The notes: generated from the letters alone by a model not told the origin. Shown: positions 1-8,651, numbered from the stretch's first letter. The stretch is 64,000 nucleotides of DNA from Mycobacterium sp. GA-1285 (GCF_001499905.1 NZ_LQIS01000023.1:1-64000), one strand, 5' to 3'. A program made the numbers and translations.

Positions 1-78
1 CTCGCCATCGTCTACCGCGGCGCAGCAGTCCTACGCGCCATCACCCTCTGGCTACCCCATTTGTCAGACACGCCCTAG
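1..78 (+). CDS. C-terminal end of a membrane protein (partial)
   Basis: The first frame is open from the window edge to a TAG at 76-78 and encodes 25 residues (LAIVYRGAAVLRAI and on to LSDTP). The hydrophobic stretch broken by Arg resembles the last transmembrane segment of the lysylphosphatidylglycerol synthase/flippase-like family, but too little is present to be sure. It runs in the same direction as the PAP2 gene 72 bases downstream. The start lies outside the window. Confidence 0.45.
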   Translation, partial: LAIVYRGAAVLRAITLWLPHLSDTP

Positions 79-150
79 GTCTGGTCACGATCCGCTAACC
101 GAACGGCCCTCTAACCGTTCGTGACGACGAGGTGAACTAGATTCATCTGA

Positions 151-1362
151 GTGGCCGCGGTCGACGAGTCTATTGCGGTGCAGCACGCCGTCCAGCAGGG
201 ACGGACGAGCGACACGCGTGCCCGCCGGCTGACCATAGTCCGACGTACCGCCGTCGTGGCCTGGGCGGCCGTCGTCGTCTACCGGACCATCACATCGGGG
301 TTCGCCTTCAACCGCGAACTGGTGCTGCTCTATATCGCGACCGGACTACTGGCGGCCAGCATCGGCCAGGTCCGCCGCATGCTCTACGTCATCCGCGATT
401 GGCTGCCGTTCGCGTTGATACTGATCGCCTACGACCTGAGCAGGGGCGCGGCCGACATGATCGGGCGACCGACGCTGTGGGAGTGGCCGGTTGAGGCCGA
501 TCGCTGGCTGTTCTTCGGCACCGTGCCGACCGTGTGGCTTCAAGAGCAACTCAAACAGGGTCATCCGCCGTGGTGGGAAGTCGTCCTCAGCTGCGTGTAC
601 ATGTCGTTCTTCATCCTTCCCTACGCGGTGGCCGCAGCGCTTTGGCTCCGTGACCGCGCGGAGTGGAACGCATTCGTGCGCTTGTTCGTCGGCTTGAACT
701 TCGCGGGCTTGGTCATCTACGCCCTGGTGCCCGCCGCGCCGCCGTGGGCGGCGGCCCGATGCACCCCTGCCGAGGTCGAAGACGGCCCGGCCCACGCGAG
801 CTGCATGTTCCGCTCGGCGCGCGGAGTGCCCGACGGCGGTGTGCTGGGGGCGATGCAATCCAGTCAGGACGGCGCGAATCCGTGGATCGAGCGGATTGTC
901 GGGCGGGGCTGGGGCAACTTGAACATGCACACCGCCACCGCGTTGCTCGATGCGGGCCAAGCCAGCGTCAACCTGGTGGCAGCGATCCCGTCGCTGCATG
1001 CGGGCATGACGGCGGCGATCGCGGCCTTCCTGTGGCGCCGCGTGCACGGAGCGTGGCGTCCGCTGCTCGTGGCCTATGTGCTCCTGATGGCCTTCACGCT
1101 GGTGTACACCGCCGAGCATTACGTGGTGGACATCCTGCTCGGCTGGGCACTGGCCGCCGTCGTCTTCGCCGCTCTCAAACGGTACGAGAAGCGGCGACGA
1201 ACCAGGGCATCGCGGGCGGCGGAGGATTCGGCCGATGCCGCGTCGGTCGATGACCGGCCAGACGACGCACCGGCCGAGACCGAGCCGGATCACGTCGCTG
1301 CCGAACGCATCTCGATGGCTGAGCCGCACCTGAAGAGAGTCCCCGAATTGGACAGCCGCTGA
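151..1362 (+). CDS. PAP2-superfamily phosphatase / inositolphosphotransferase-like membrane protein
   Basis: A 403-residue integral membrane protein with several hydrophobic segments. The C-terminal half carries the PAP2 core: SLHAG near residue 280 and EHYVVDILLG near residues 321-330, which supply the catalytic histidines of lipid phosphate phosphatases and Aur1/Ipt-type phosphotransferases. The canonical first PAP2 motif is not obvious, as is usual in the Aur1-like branch. The last 60 residues are charged and probably cytosolic. Start is GTG with only a weak upstream ribosome binding site. The likely role is removal or transfer of a lipid-linked phosphate head group; the substrate cannot be told from sequence. 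Confidence 0.75.
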   Translation: MAAVDESIAVQHAVQQGRTSDTRARRLTIVRRTAVVAWAAVVVYRTITSGFAFNRELVLLYIATGLLAASIGQVRRMLYVIRDWLPFALILIAYDLSRGAADMIGRPTLWEWPVEADRWLFFGTVPTVWLQEQLKQGHPPWWEVVLSCVYMSFFILPYAVAAALWLRDRAEWNAFVRLFVGLNFAGLVIYALVPAAPPWAAARCTPAEVEDGPAHASCMFRSARGVPDGGVLGAMQSSQDGANPWIERIVGRGWGNLNMHTATALLDAGQASVNLVAAIPSLHAGMTAAIAAFLWRRVHGAWRPLLVAYVLLMAFTLVYTAEHYVVDILLGWALAAVVFAALKRYEKRRRTRASRAAEDSADAASVDDRPDDAPAETEPDHVAAERISMAEPHLKRVPELDSR

Positions 1363-1445
1363 CCGCCCCGAGGCACGAGCCGTCGGCGGGGACGCCGCTG
1401 TTACGTTCTCTTGTGCAGCTGTCGAGAAAGTGTAATAGTGGCGTC

Positions 1446-3074
1446 ATGTCGGACACCCATGTCGTCACCAACCAGGTCCCCCCGCTGGAGGAGTACAACC
1501 CGGCGACCTCGCCCGTGCTCACCGAGGCGCTGATCCGCGAGGGCGGCGAATGGGGCCTCGACGAGGTCACCGAGTTGGGCGCGCTGTCGGGCTCGCGGCA
1601 AGCGCAGCGCTGGGGTGAGCTGGCCGACCGGAACCGACCGATCCTGCGCACCCACGACCGCTACGGCCACCGCGTCGACGAGGTCGAGTACGACCCCGCC
1701 TACCACTCGTTGATGACGGTCGCCGTCAAGCACGGGCTGCACGCCGCACCGTGGGCCGACGACCGGCCTGGCGCCCACGTCGTGCGCGCGGCCAAGACTT
1801 CGGTGTGGACTCCCGAGCCCGGACATCTCTGCCCGATCTCGATGACCTACGCCGTGGTGCCGGCATTGCGGCACAATCCCGAACTGGCGGCGGTGTACGA
1901 GCCGCTGCTGGTCAGTCGCGAGTACGACCCCGAACTGAAGGTGCCCACCGCCAAGGCCGGCGTCACCGCGGGCATGTCGATGACCGAGAAGCAGGGTGGG
2001 TCCGATGTGCGCGCGGGAACCACTGAGGCGACCCCCAACGGCGACGGGAGTTACTCACTGCGCGGGCACAAGTGGTTCACCTCGGCGCCGATGTGCGACA
2101 TCTTCCTGGTGCTCGCGCAGGCGCCCGGCGGCCTCTCGTGTTTTCTGTTGCCGCGGATTCTGCCCGACGGTAGCCGCAACCGGATGTTCCTGCAGCGCTT
2201 GAAAGACAAGCTCGGCAACCACGCCAACGCGTCGTCCGAGGTGGAATACGACGGCGCCATCGCGTGGCTGGTCGGCGAGGAGGGCCGCGGCGTGCCGACC
2301 ATCATCGAGATGGTCAACCTCACCCGGCTGGACTGCACGCTCGGCAGCGCGACCAGCATGCGCAACGGCCTGGCCCGCGCGATACACCACGCACAGCACC
2401 GGAAAGCGTTCGGCGAGTATCTGATTGATCAGCCGCTGATGCGCAACGTGCTGGCCGACCTCGCGGTCGAGGCCGAGGCGGCCACGATCGTCGCGATGCG
2501 CATGGCCGGCGCCACCGACGCGGCGGTGCGCGGTGACACCCGCGAAACCCTGCTGCGCCGCATCGGTTTGGCGGCGAGTAAGTACTGGGTGTGCAAGCGT
2601 GCCACCCCGCACGCGGCGGAGGCGATGGAGTGCCTGGGCGGCAACGGCTATGTCGAGGAGTCGGGCATGCCGCGGCTGTACCGGGAAGCGCCGCTGATGG
2701 GCATCTGGGAGGGATCGGGCAACGTCAGCGCGTTGGATACGTTGCGCGCCATGGCAACTCGGTCGGAGTGCGTGGACGTCCTGTTCGACGAGCTCGGTCA
2801 GACCGCTGGCGCGGATCCGCGACTCGATGCGCACGTCGAGGCGTTGCGACCCGCGCTGGGCGACCTCGAGACAATCCAGTACCGCGCCCGCAAGGTCGCC
2901 GAGGACATCAGCCTCGCTCTGCAGGGTTCACTGTTGGTGCGCCACGGGCATCCCGCCGTCGCTGAGGCGTTCCTGGCGACCCGGATGGGTGGCGCCTGGG
3001 GCGGTGCGTTCGGAACCCTGCCCACGGGACTCGATCTCGCGCCGATCATCGAACGCGCGTTGGTCAAGGCATGA
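1446..3074 (+). CDS. AidB-like acyl-CoA dehydrogenase
   Basis: A 542-residue FAD-dependent acyl-CoA dehydrogenase of the long AidB/isovaleryl-CoA type. The N-terminus NQVPPLEEYNP and the extra helical domain are typical of AidB homologues, which are longer than ordinary dehydrogenases of about 380 residues. MTEKQGGSDVRAGT in the middle and ECLGGNGYVEESGMPRLYRE near residue 400 are flavin-binding and family signatures. ATG at 1446 is preferred to an in-frame GTG at 1413, because the family begins near this residue. It overlaps the next gene by ATGA, so it opens a coupled operon with two crotonases and a PaaX regulator. That context suits acyl-CoA catabolism better than DNA alkylation repair, but the substrate is unknown. 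Confidence 0.85.
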   Translation: MSDTHVVTNQVPPLEEYNPATSPVLTEALIREGGEWGLDEVTELGALSGSRQAQRWGELADRNRPILRTHDRYGHRVDEVEYDPAYHSLMTVAVKHGLHAAPWADDRPGAHVVRAAKTSVWTPEPGHLCPISMTYAVVPALRHNPELAAVYEPLLVSREYDPELKVPTAKAGVTAGMSMTEKQGGSDVRAGTTEATPNGDGSYSLRGHKWFTSAPMCDIFLVLAQAPGGLSCFLLPRILPDGSRNRMFLQRLKDKLGNHANASSEVEYDGAIAWLVGEEGRGVPTIIEMVNLTRLDCTLGSATSMRNGLARAIHHAQHRKAFGEYLIDQPLMRNVLADLAVEAEAATIVAMRMAGATDAAVRGDTRETLLRRIGLAASKYWVCKRATPHAAEAMECLGGNGYVEESGMPRLYREAPLMGIWEGSGNVSALDTLRAMATRSECVDVLFDELGQTAGADPRLDAHVEALRPALGDLETIQYRARKVAEDISLALQGSLLVRHGHPAVAEAFLATRMGGAWGGAFGTLPTGLDLAPIIERALVKA

Positions 3075-4009
3075 CGCACGCGATCAGACCGGTCGACTTC
3101 GACAACCTCAAGACGATGACCTACGAGGTAACGGACCGCGTTGCCCGTATCACGTTCAACCGGCCGGAGAAGGGCAACGCCATCGTCGCCGACACGCCGC
3201 TGGAACTGTCCGCGCTCGTCGAACGCGCCGACCTCGACCCGAACGTGCACGTGATGCTGGTTGCCGGCCGGGGCGAGGGGTTCTGCGCCGGGTTCGATCT
3301 GTCCGCCTACGCCGAGGGATCGTCGTCGGCCGGTGGCGGCAGCCCCTACCGCGACACGGTGCTGTCCGGCAGGACGCAGGCCGTCAACCACCTGCCGAAT
3401 CAGCCGTGGGATCCGATGATCGACTACCAGATGATGAGCCGGTTCGTCCGCGGCTTCTCCAGCCTGATGCACTGCGACAAGCCGACGGTGGTCAAGATCC
3501 ACGGCTACTGCGTGGCCGGCGGAACCGATATCGCGCTGCACGCCGATCAGGTGATTGCCGCGTCGGACGCCAAGATCGGTTACCCGCCGACTCGTGTCTG
3601 GGGTGTGCCCGCGGCCGGGATGTGGGCGCACCGTCTCGGTGACCAGCGCGCCAAACGCCTTCTACTGACCGGGGATTCGATCACCGGCGCGCAGGCGGCC
3701 GAGTGGGGATTGGCGGTCGAGGCACCCTCGCCCGAGGAGCTCGACGAGCGCACCGAGCGGTTGGTGGAGCGCATCGCCCGCGTGCCGGTCAACCAGCTGA
3801 TGATGGTCAAGCTCGCGATGAATTCTGCGCTGTATTCCCAGGGAACGGCCAACAGCGCGATGATTTCCACGGTGTTCGACGGCATCGCCCGCCACACTCC
3901 CGAGGGACATGCATTCGTCGCGCAGTCACGCGAGCACGGGTTCCGGGAAGCTGTCCGCCAGCGTGACGAGCCGTTCGGCGACCACGGCCGCAGGACGTCC
4001 GGGGTCTGA
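3071..4009 (+). CDS. Enoyl-CoA hydratase/isomerase (crotonase family)
   Basis: A 312-residue crotonase-fold protein. The first oxyanion-hole region is GEGFCAGFDLSAYAEG and the second is YCVAGGTDIALHADQV, both in standard positions. An insertion of about 40 residues after the first motif (serine/glycine-rich, then NHLPNQPWDPM) makes it longer than the usual 260 residues; this form is common in actinobacteria. It overlaps the acyl-CoA dehydrogenase stop by ATGA and ends in TGATG with the PaaX gene, so translation is probably coupled. Hydration of an enoyl-CoA after the dehydrogenase step is the likely reaction. Confidence 0.85.
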   Translation: MTHAIRPVDFDNLKTMTYEVTDRVARITFNRPEKGNAIVADTPLELSALVERADLDPNVHVMLVAGRGEGFCAGFDLSAYAEGSSSAGGGSPYRDTVLSGRTQAVNHLPNQPWDPMIDYQMMSRFVRGFSSLMHCDKPTVVKIHGYCVAGGTDIALHADQVIAASDAKIGYPPTRVWGVPAAGMWAHRLGDQRAKRLLLTGDSITGAQAAEWGLAVEAPSPEELDERTERLVERIARVPVNQLMMVKLAMNSALYSQGTANSAMISTVFDGIARHTPEGHAFVAQSREHGFREAVRQRDEPFGDHGRRTSGV

Positions 4010-4767
4010 TGCCGAAGTCCGTCTCGCGGATGACGGCCCGCTCCGTCGTGCTGAGCGTCTTGCTCGGCGCGCACCCGGCATGGGCCACTGCGAGCGAACT
4101 GATCAGGCTGACAGCCGATTTCGGTATCAGGGAGTCGACGGTGCGGGTCGCGCTGACTCGAATGGTCGGCGCTGGCGACCTGGTTCGTTCCCAGGACGGC
4201 TACCGGTTGTCCGACCGCTTGTTGGCGCGGCAGCGACGACAGGACGACGCCCTCAATCCTCGGCTGCGTCCGTGGAGGGGAGACTGGACCACGGTGGTGA
4301 TCACCAGCGTCGGCACCGATGCCCGTGTCCGGGCGGGACTGCGAATCACATTGCAGGACGGCCGATTCGCCGAACTGCGGGAGGGAGTGTGGCTGCGACC
4401 GGACAACCTCGACACGGCGCTGCCGCCGGAAGTCCTGCAGCGGGTGCGGGTGCTGATCACCCGAGACGCCGAACCCGCGGAGTTGGTGTCTCGCCTATGG
4501 GATCTGCGGGCCTGGGCGCGGGTGGGCCGGATGTTGCTCGACGAAATCGGCTCGGCGCCAGACGTTCCCGGTCGTTTCCTCGCGGCGGCCGCCATCGTGC
4601 GGCACCTGCTCACCGATCCGGTGTTGCCGGAGGAACTGCTGCCCCACGACTGGCCGGGCGCCGCGCTGCGACAGGCCTACAACGACTTCGCCGCGGAATT
4701 GTCTGCGCGGCGCGACGGTACAGGATCGTCGCTCACGCGACGTGACCAACTGATGGAGGCGAGATGA
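4009..4767 (+). CDS. PaaX-family transcriptional regulator
   Basis: A 252-residue regulator. The N-terminal winged helix (residues about 5-75) includes ASELIRLTADFGIRESTVRVALTRMV, the PaaX hallmark. It is followed by the central PaaX domain (RPWRGDWTTVVI) and a C-terminal domain with WDLRAWARVG. PaaX proteins repress phenylacetate-type catabolic operons and are released by aryl-CoA ligands. Here the gene is embedded between two crotonase genes with overlapping start and stop codons on both sides, so it probably controls its own operon in response to an acyl-CoA intermediate. The ligand is inferred only from family. Confidence 0.85.
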   Translation: MPKSVSRMTARSVVLSVLLGAHPAWATASELIRLTADFGIRESTVRVALTRMVGAGDLVRSQDGYRLSDRLLARQRRQDDALNPRLRPWRGDWTTVVITSVGTDARVRAGLRITLQDGRFAELREGVWLRPDNLDTALPPEVLQRVRVLITRDAEPAELVSRLWDLRAWARVGRMLLDEIGSAPDVPGRFLAAAAIVRHLLTDPVLPEELLPHDWPGAALRQAYNDFAAELSARRDGTGSSLTRRDQLMEAR

Positions 4768-5528
4768 CGGGTGGAGTGCGGGTCGAGAAGAACGGCGCCG
4801 TCACGACGGTGATCATGAATCGTCCGGAGGCGCGCAACGCCGTCAACGGCCCGGCCGCCGCGGGGTTGTACGCCGCTTTCGACGAGTTCGACAAGGACGA
4901 CTCGGCGGCCGTCGCGGTGTTGTGCGGCGACAACGGGACATTCTGTGCCGGAGCCGATTTGAAGGCGTTCGGGACTCCCGATGCCAACCCGGTGCACCGC
5001 GCCGGTCCCGGCCCGATGGGGCCCAGCCGAATGGTGTTGTCCAAACCGGTGATCGCAGCAGTCAGCGGCTACGCCGTCGCCGGTGGTCTGGAGCTGGCGT
5101 TGTGGTGCGATCTGCGCGTCGTCGAGGAGGACGCGATCATGGGAGTGTTCTGCCGGCGCTGGGGTGTGCCGCTGATCGACGGTGGGACCGTCCGGCTGCC
5201 ACGGTTGATCGGGCACAGCCGGGCGATGGACCTCATCCTCACCGGCCGCGCCGTCGATGCGGCCGAGGCCCTTGCGATGGGTCTGGCCAACCGGGTGGTG
5301 CCCCACGGTGAAGCACGCCGGCGCGCCGAGGAACTCGCCGCGGAACTGGCCCAGCTGCCGCAGCAGTGCATGCGCGCCGATCGCCTGTCGGCACTTAACC
5401 AATGGGGCCGCTCGGAGGCCGAGGCGATGGATTTCGAGTTCGGCAGCATGTCGCGCGTCGCCGCCGAATCATTGGAAGGCGCAGCGCGTTTCGCGGCCGG
5501 CGCGGGCAGGCACGGCGCGAGCGCTTAG
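4764..5528 (+). CDS. Enoyl-CoA hydratase (crotonase family)
   Basis: A 254-residue crotonase of normal length. NGTFCAGADLKAFG (near residue 55) and SGYAVAGGLELALWCDLRV (near residue 98) form the oxyanion hole. FCRRWGVPLIDGGTVRLPRLIG follows and is typical of a common actinobacterial enoyl-CoA hydratase subgroup. ATG overlaps the PaaX stop as ATGA, making this the last gene of the five-kilobase acyl-CoA operon. A REP-like element begins 24 bases after its stop codon. Confidence 0.85.
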   Translation: MTGGVRVEKNGAVTTVIMNRPEARNAVNGPAAAGLYAAFDEFDKDDSAAVAVLCGDNGTFCAGADLKAFGTPDANPVHRAGPGPMGPSRMVLSKPVIAAVSGYAVAGGLELALWCDLRVVEEDAIMGVFCRRWGVPLIDGGTVRLPRLIGHSRAMDLILTGRAVDAAEALAMGLANRVVPHGEARRRAEELAAELAQLPQQCMRADRLSALNQWGRSEAEAMDFEFGSMSRVAAESLEGAARFAAGAGRHGASA

Positions 5529-5551
5529 CGGCATCTCGTGGACCGTCGACC

Positions 5552-5616
5552 GGCGCGAGCGACCGCAAAGTGCCGGCAAACGGCGGCGTGTCGTCGGCAA
5601 ACACGGACGCTCGCGG
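5552..5616 (+). repeat. REP-like dispersed intergenic element, copy A
   Basis: About 65 bases starting GGCGCGAGCGACCG and ending ACGGACGCTCGCGG, with the core GGCGGCGTGTCG. The ends are imperfect inverted repeats (GCGAGCG against CGCTCGC). The same ends, core and length recur at 16454 and 48431, all in this orientation and all just downstream of a gene. Here it lies between the crotonase operon and the convergent DUF3060 genes. Confidence 0.7.
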
Positions 5617-5634
5617 AACTGAGAAGAAGGGGTG

Positions 5635-6036
5635 TCAGCCCTTGGTGACCTTGTTGTTGTTGCCGGTGTCGTGGACCTTCGGATCACCGTCTCGATACGT
5701 CACCGTGTTGTTGAGGCCGACGACGCTGATCTCCTTGTCGATCCGCTCGAGGGTGATCTTGTTGTCGGCGCCGCCGATGTTCACGTTCGCGCAGGTGCCC
5801 TTGACCGTAAGCGTGTTGTTCGACCCGCCGATGTTCAGCGACTTGCCGTCGGCGCAGTCGATGTCAGCGGTCGTGCCGAACGAGCCGTAGTTGATCGTGT
5901 TGCCGACCTCGACCTGGGCGCCCGACGAACCCGCCGTCGCGGTGGGGGTGTGCGTGTCCGAGCTTTCCGATCCACAACCGGCGATCAGCAACGCGGCGGC
6001 ACCGACGAGGGCATAGGCGATCGATGTGGCGCGCAT
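5635..6036 (-). CDS. DUF3060 lipoprotein
   Basis: A 133-residue exported protein. A short signal sequence ends in the lipobox LIAGC (Cys near residue 21), followed by a Thr/Ser-rich linker. The rest is the DUF3060 repeat: short beta units with Asn-Asn turns (GGSNNTLTVKG, GGADNKITL, VVGLNNTVTY), which should stack as a small right-handed beta structure on the outer face of the membrane. ATG at 6036 gives a clean signal peptide. It lies two bases after the stop of the upstream DUF3060 gene. Size, strand and position suggest the Rv0679c/Rv0680c pair of M. tuberculosis. Function is unknown. Confidence 0.8.
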   Translation of the reverse strand: MRATSIAYALVGAAALLIAGCGSESSDTHTPTATAGSSGAQVEVGNTINYGSFGTTADIDCADGKSLNIGGSNNTLTVKGTCANVNIGGADNKITLERIDKEISVVGLNNTVTYRDGDPKVHDTGNNNKVTKG

Positions 6037-6038
6037 GC

Positions 6039-6473
6039 TCACGCGGGCACCCGGTTGATGCGGTTGGTCATTCCCAGTTCCCGTCCGCGGTCCAAGACGA
6101 TCGGGTTGCCGTTCTTGTACAACACGGTCTGGTCCCAGCCGTAGACCGTGATGTCGTTGACCACGTTGTCGGCGACGACGACATTGCCGTTGCCCTGCAT
6201 CGTCACCCCCCAGCAGGTTCCCAACGTGGTGACCTGGTTGTTCGCGCCGTTGACGAGCAGCGTCGAGTTGGCGCAGTCGATCGTCTCGACGATGCCGATA
6301 CCGGTGATGGTGGTGTCGGTCCCCTGGTGTCGACCGACGACACTGTTGTCGGCGCACTCCCGCGCCAACGGGTTGCAGACCACCGGCTGCGCCTGCGCCA
6401 CGGGAGCGGCGAGGATCAGCGGGAGCGCCACGGCGGATGCCGCAGCTGACCGAGTCACAGCTGTCCACGTCAT
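6039..6473 (-). CDS. Secreted DUF3060 protein
   Basis: A 144-residue protein with a Sec signal peptide (MTWTAVTRSAAASAVALPL to the AQA cleavage region near residue 28). It is followed by DUF3060 units: GTDTTITGIG, NSTLLVNGANNQVTT, MQGNGNVVVADN. Unlike its neighbour it has no lipobox, so it is probably released or held in the envelope. ATG at 6473 is chosen because it places the signal peptide at the N-terminus; an in-frame start further upstream would add a charged stretch ahead of it. The first gene of a two-gene unit with the DUF3060 lipoprotein. Confidence 0.78.
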   Translation of the reverse strand: MTWTAVTRSAAASAVALPLILAAPVAQAQPVVCNPLARECADNSVVGRHQGTDTTITGIGIVETIDCANSTLLVNGANNQVTTLGTCWGVTMQGNGNVVVADNVVNDITVYGWDQTVLYKNGNPIVLDRGRELGMTNRINRVPA

Positions 6474-6559
6474 GGAGGAAGCGTACGCGGCGACCGGTGC
6501 GATCCACAGACGTTCACCGGAGTCGCTATCAACCCTCACGCTGGGTAGCGTGAGCGGCG

Positions 6560-7090
6560 ATGCGTGGGCGGTTTCTGATTGCTGTCGCGGCGGTCGTGGC
6601 GGTGGTGACGGTTCCGGGGTGTGCTGAGACCGTCAGCGGAACCGCGCAGCGGGTCACGCCCGGTGTACCGGATCACGAACGGAGCTACGGGTACGTCGAC
6701 GACCGCTGCGCCCTGCTCGACGACGACACCGTTCAAGAGATCATGGGCGCCGAGAGCCTCGTGCGGCCCTACAGTGGCGCGGTCTGCCAATACGTGTTGT
6801 TCCGCGGCGACGTGACGATCGACGCGACGTTCTCCTGGTTCCAGACCGGAAGCCTCGATCGCGAACGCGCGCTGGCCAGCGTGCGCGGCGCGAGGATCAC
6901 CGAGACCGTTGTGGAGCGCCACCCGGCGTTCATCGCACGCCGCGACGTCACTGGCGCCGCCTGCTCGGCGACTGCCGCCGCGGGCAGCGGAGTCCTGAGT
7001 TGGTGGGTGCAGTTTCGCGATCAGCGCGTCGGTGACCCGTGCCGGGAAGCGCAGGAGCTCATCTCGGCAACCCTGAAATCGGAGATGTGA
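6560..7090 (+). CDS. DUF3558-like lipoprotein
   Basis: A 176-residue exported protein. The signal sequence ends in VPGC (lipobox Cys near residue 21). The mature part has paired cysteines (DRCALLD, AVCQYV, GAACSAT, DPCREA) and a pattern typical of mycobacterial DUF3558 lipoproteins. It is divergent from the DUF3060 pair and overlaps the next gene, which encodes a protein of the same type, by GTGA. No catalytic residues can be named; a role at the cell envelope is inferred only from the lipid anchor. Confidence 0.7.
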   Translation: MRGRFLIAVAAVVAVVTVPGCAETVSGTAQRVTPGVPDHERSYGYVDDRCALLDDDTVQEIMGAESLVRPYSGAVCQYVLFRGDVTIDATFSWFQTGSLDRERALASVRGARITETVVERHPAFIARRDVTGAACSATAAAGSGVLSWWVQFRDQRVGDPCREAQELISATLKSEM

Positions 7091-7620
7091 CCGTGTCCGT
7101 CCGCTGGAATCTCCGACTGATCGCACTCGCCGCCTGTGCCGCAACGCTTACGGCGTGCGGAACGTCCGACGACGCCGCGACGTCTTCCACGACTGCGGAG
7201 CGGGACGGCGGGTTTCGCAGCGTGGACTGCAACGGCATCGCCGACGCCGATATCGCGGCGGCGGCCGGGTCGGAGGGGTTCACCAAGGCCGTCGTCAGCG
7301 ACGCGGGGTGCTTCTGGCAGGAGAACACGATGTTCGGCACCGTCGGCGCGGGGATGGGGATCTCGACCTGGTGGTACCGCGGCAGTGACATGGACACCGA
7401 ACGGTCGCTGGAACAACAGGCCGGCCGCACCCTGACCGAACTCTCCGTCGACGGCAACAAGGGCTTCAAGGCGTTCGACGGAAACGCGTGCAGCTTCTAT
7501 GTGGCCAAGGGTGGCGATGTCATCACGTGGTCCATCCAGACGATGAACCCCGCGACGCTGCCCGATCTGTGCTCGGTAACCGAACAACTCGCCGAGCTCA
7601 GTCAGGAGCGCGTCAACTGA
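7087..7620 (+). CDS. DUF3558-like lipoprotein, second copy
   Basis: About 177 residues. The signal peptide ends in LTAC (Cys near residue 21), then a Ser/Thr/Asp-rich linker and a DUF3558-like domain with cysteines at VDCNG, AGCFWQ, NACSFY and DLCSVTE matching those of the preceding gene. The GTG at 7087 overlaps the upstream TGA; a second GTG at 7093 is also possible, and an ATG at 7039 would put extra residues before the signal peptide. The two genes are probably an old tandem duplication translated together. Confidence 0.7.
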   Translation: MTVSVRWNLRLIALAACAATLTACGTSDDAATSSTTAERDGGFRSVDCNGIADADIAAAAGSEGFTKAVVSDAGCFWQENTMFGTVGAGMGISTWWYRGSDMDTERSLEQQAGRTLTELSVDGNKGFKAFDGNACSFYVAKGGDVITWSIQTMNPATLPDLCSVTEQLAELSQERVN

Positions 7621-7696
7621 CTGCGGAGTTACTAGAGGTGTTAGTTTTCTCCCGGAATCAACCAGGGCAGACGAGACGGCAGGGGGCGAAGCGCGC

Positions 7697-8284
7697 ATGG
7701 CACAACCCCAGAGCACGTCGGCCAGGAGAGTCTCTCGGCTCAGCCGCGAGACGATCGTCAACGCCGCGCTGACCTTCCTGGACCGCGAAGGCTGGGATGC
7801 GCTGACGATCAACGCGCTCGCCACCCAGCTCGGCACCAAGGGCCCGTCGCTGTACAACCACGTCGACAGCCTCGAGGACCTGCGCAGAACAGTGCGGATG
7901 CGCGTCGTCGGCGATCTCATCGGCATGCTCACCAACGTCGCGGAGGGGCGTACCCGCGACGACGCGGTGACCGCGATGGCCAGTGCCTACCGCAGCTACG
8001 CGCATCACCATCCGGGACGTTATTCGGCCTTCACCCGGATGCCGCTGGGCGGCGACGACCCGGAGTTCACCGAAGCCACCCGGGCGGCCGCCGCACCGGT
8101 CATCGCGGTGCTGGGGTCCTACGGGCTCGAGGGTGAGAACGCGTTCTATGCGGCCTTGGAGTTCTGGTCGGCCATGCACGGCTTCGTCCTGTTGGAGATG
8201 ACCGGCGCGATGGACGGCATCGACACCGACGCGGTGTACAGCGACATGGTGATGCGGTTGGCCTCCGGCATGGAGCGTCGTTAG
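7697..8284 (+). CDS. TetR-family transcriptional regulator
   Basis: A 195-residue TetR/AcrR regulator. The helix-turn-helix spans about residues 18-62 (RETIVNAALTFLDREGWDALTINALATQLG, then GPSLYNHV). The C-terminal ligand domain resembles the TetR_C_33/WHG type (HHHPGRYSAF). Its position just before rpsL matches Rv0681 of M. tuberculosis. No obvious target operator was identified. Confidence 0.85.
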   Translation: MAQPQSTSARRVSRLSRETIVNAALTFLDREGWDALTINALATQLGTKGPSLYNHVDSLEDLRRTVRMRVVGDLIGMLTNVAEGRTRDDAVTAMASAYRSYAHHHPGRYSAFTRMPLGGDDPEFTEATRAAAAPVIAVLGSYGLEGENAFYAALEFWSAMHGFVLLEMTGAMDGIDTDAVYSDMVMRLASGMERR

Positions 8285-8651
8285 CCGTACCGCCGGACGC
8301 ATCCGAAGAAGGTAATCTGACCTGCGGTTAGGGCTCGGCCGAGACGGTCTGCTCCTTGTGCGAGCGCTCGTCGGCTGGGTTTGGAGGGGCTCCCCCTGTA
8401 CTGGTATTGTGGACGATCGTGCCTGGCAGATAAGGCGCTTGCGTGCTCGACCGAAACGCAAGCGTGCCTGCACGCCGGGCGAATTCGCATGTCGCCATGC
8501 TCCGAGAATTGAGGCAATGCCTTCAAGTTGCCTTCGAATTGCTTCGGGCGGGCGCGTGCGACACACCCGGCCGCGGGGTACGTGCCCGGGGCAAAACCGC
8601 AGTACACAGACTCGACCAGAACTTCAAAGCAGCAACACAGAAAGCCGGTAG
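8285..8651 (+). promoter_or_regulatory. rpsL operon promoter and long 5' leader
   Basis: A 367-base gap with no convincing gene. A sigma-A type promoter is visible: TTGGAG at 8381-8386, an 18-base spacer and TATTGT at 8405-8410, giving a leader of roughly 235 bases. Inside are an inverted pair around 8437-8472 (GGCGCTTGCG and CGCAAGCGTGCC) and, at 8558-8578, a 21-base element that recurs in the rpsJ leader. The ribosome binding site before rpsL is weak (AGAAAGCCGG). Control by an RNA structure is plausible but not shown. Confidence 0.6.
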
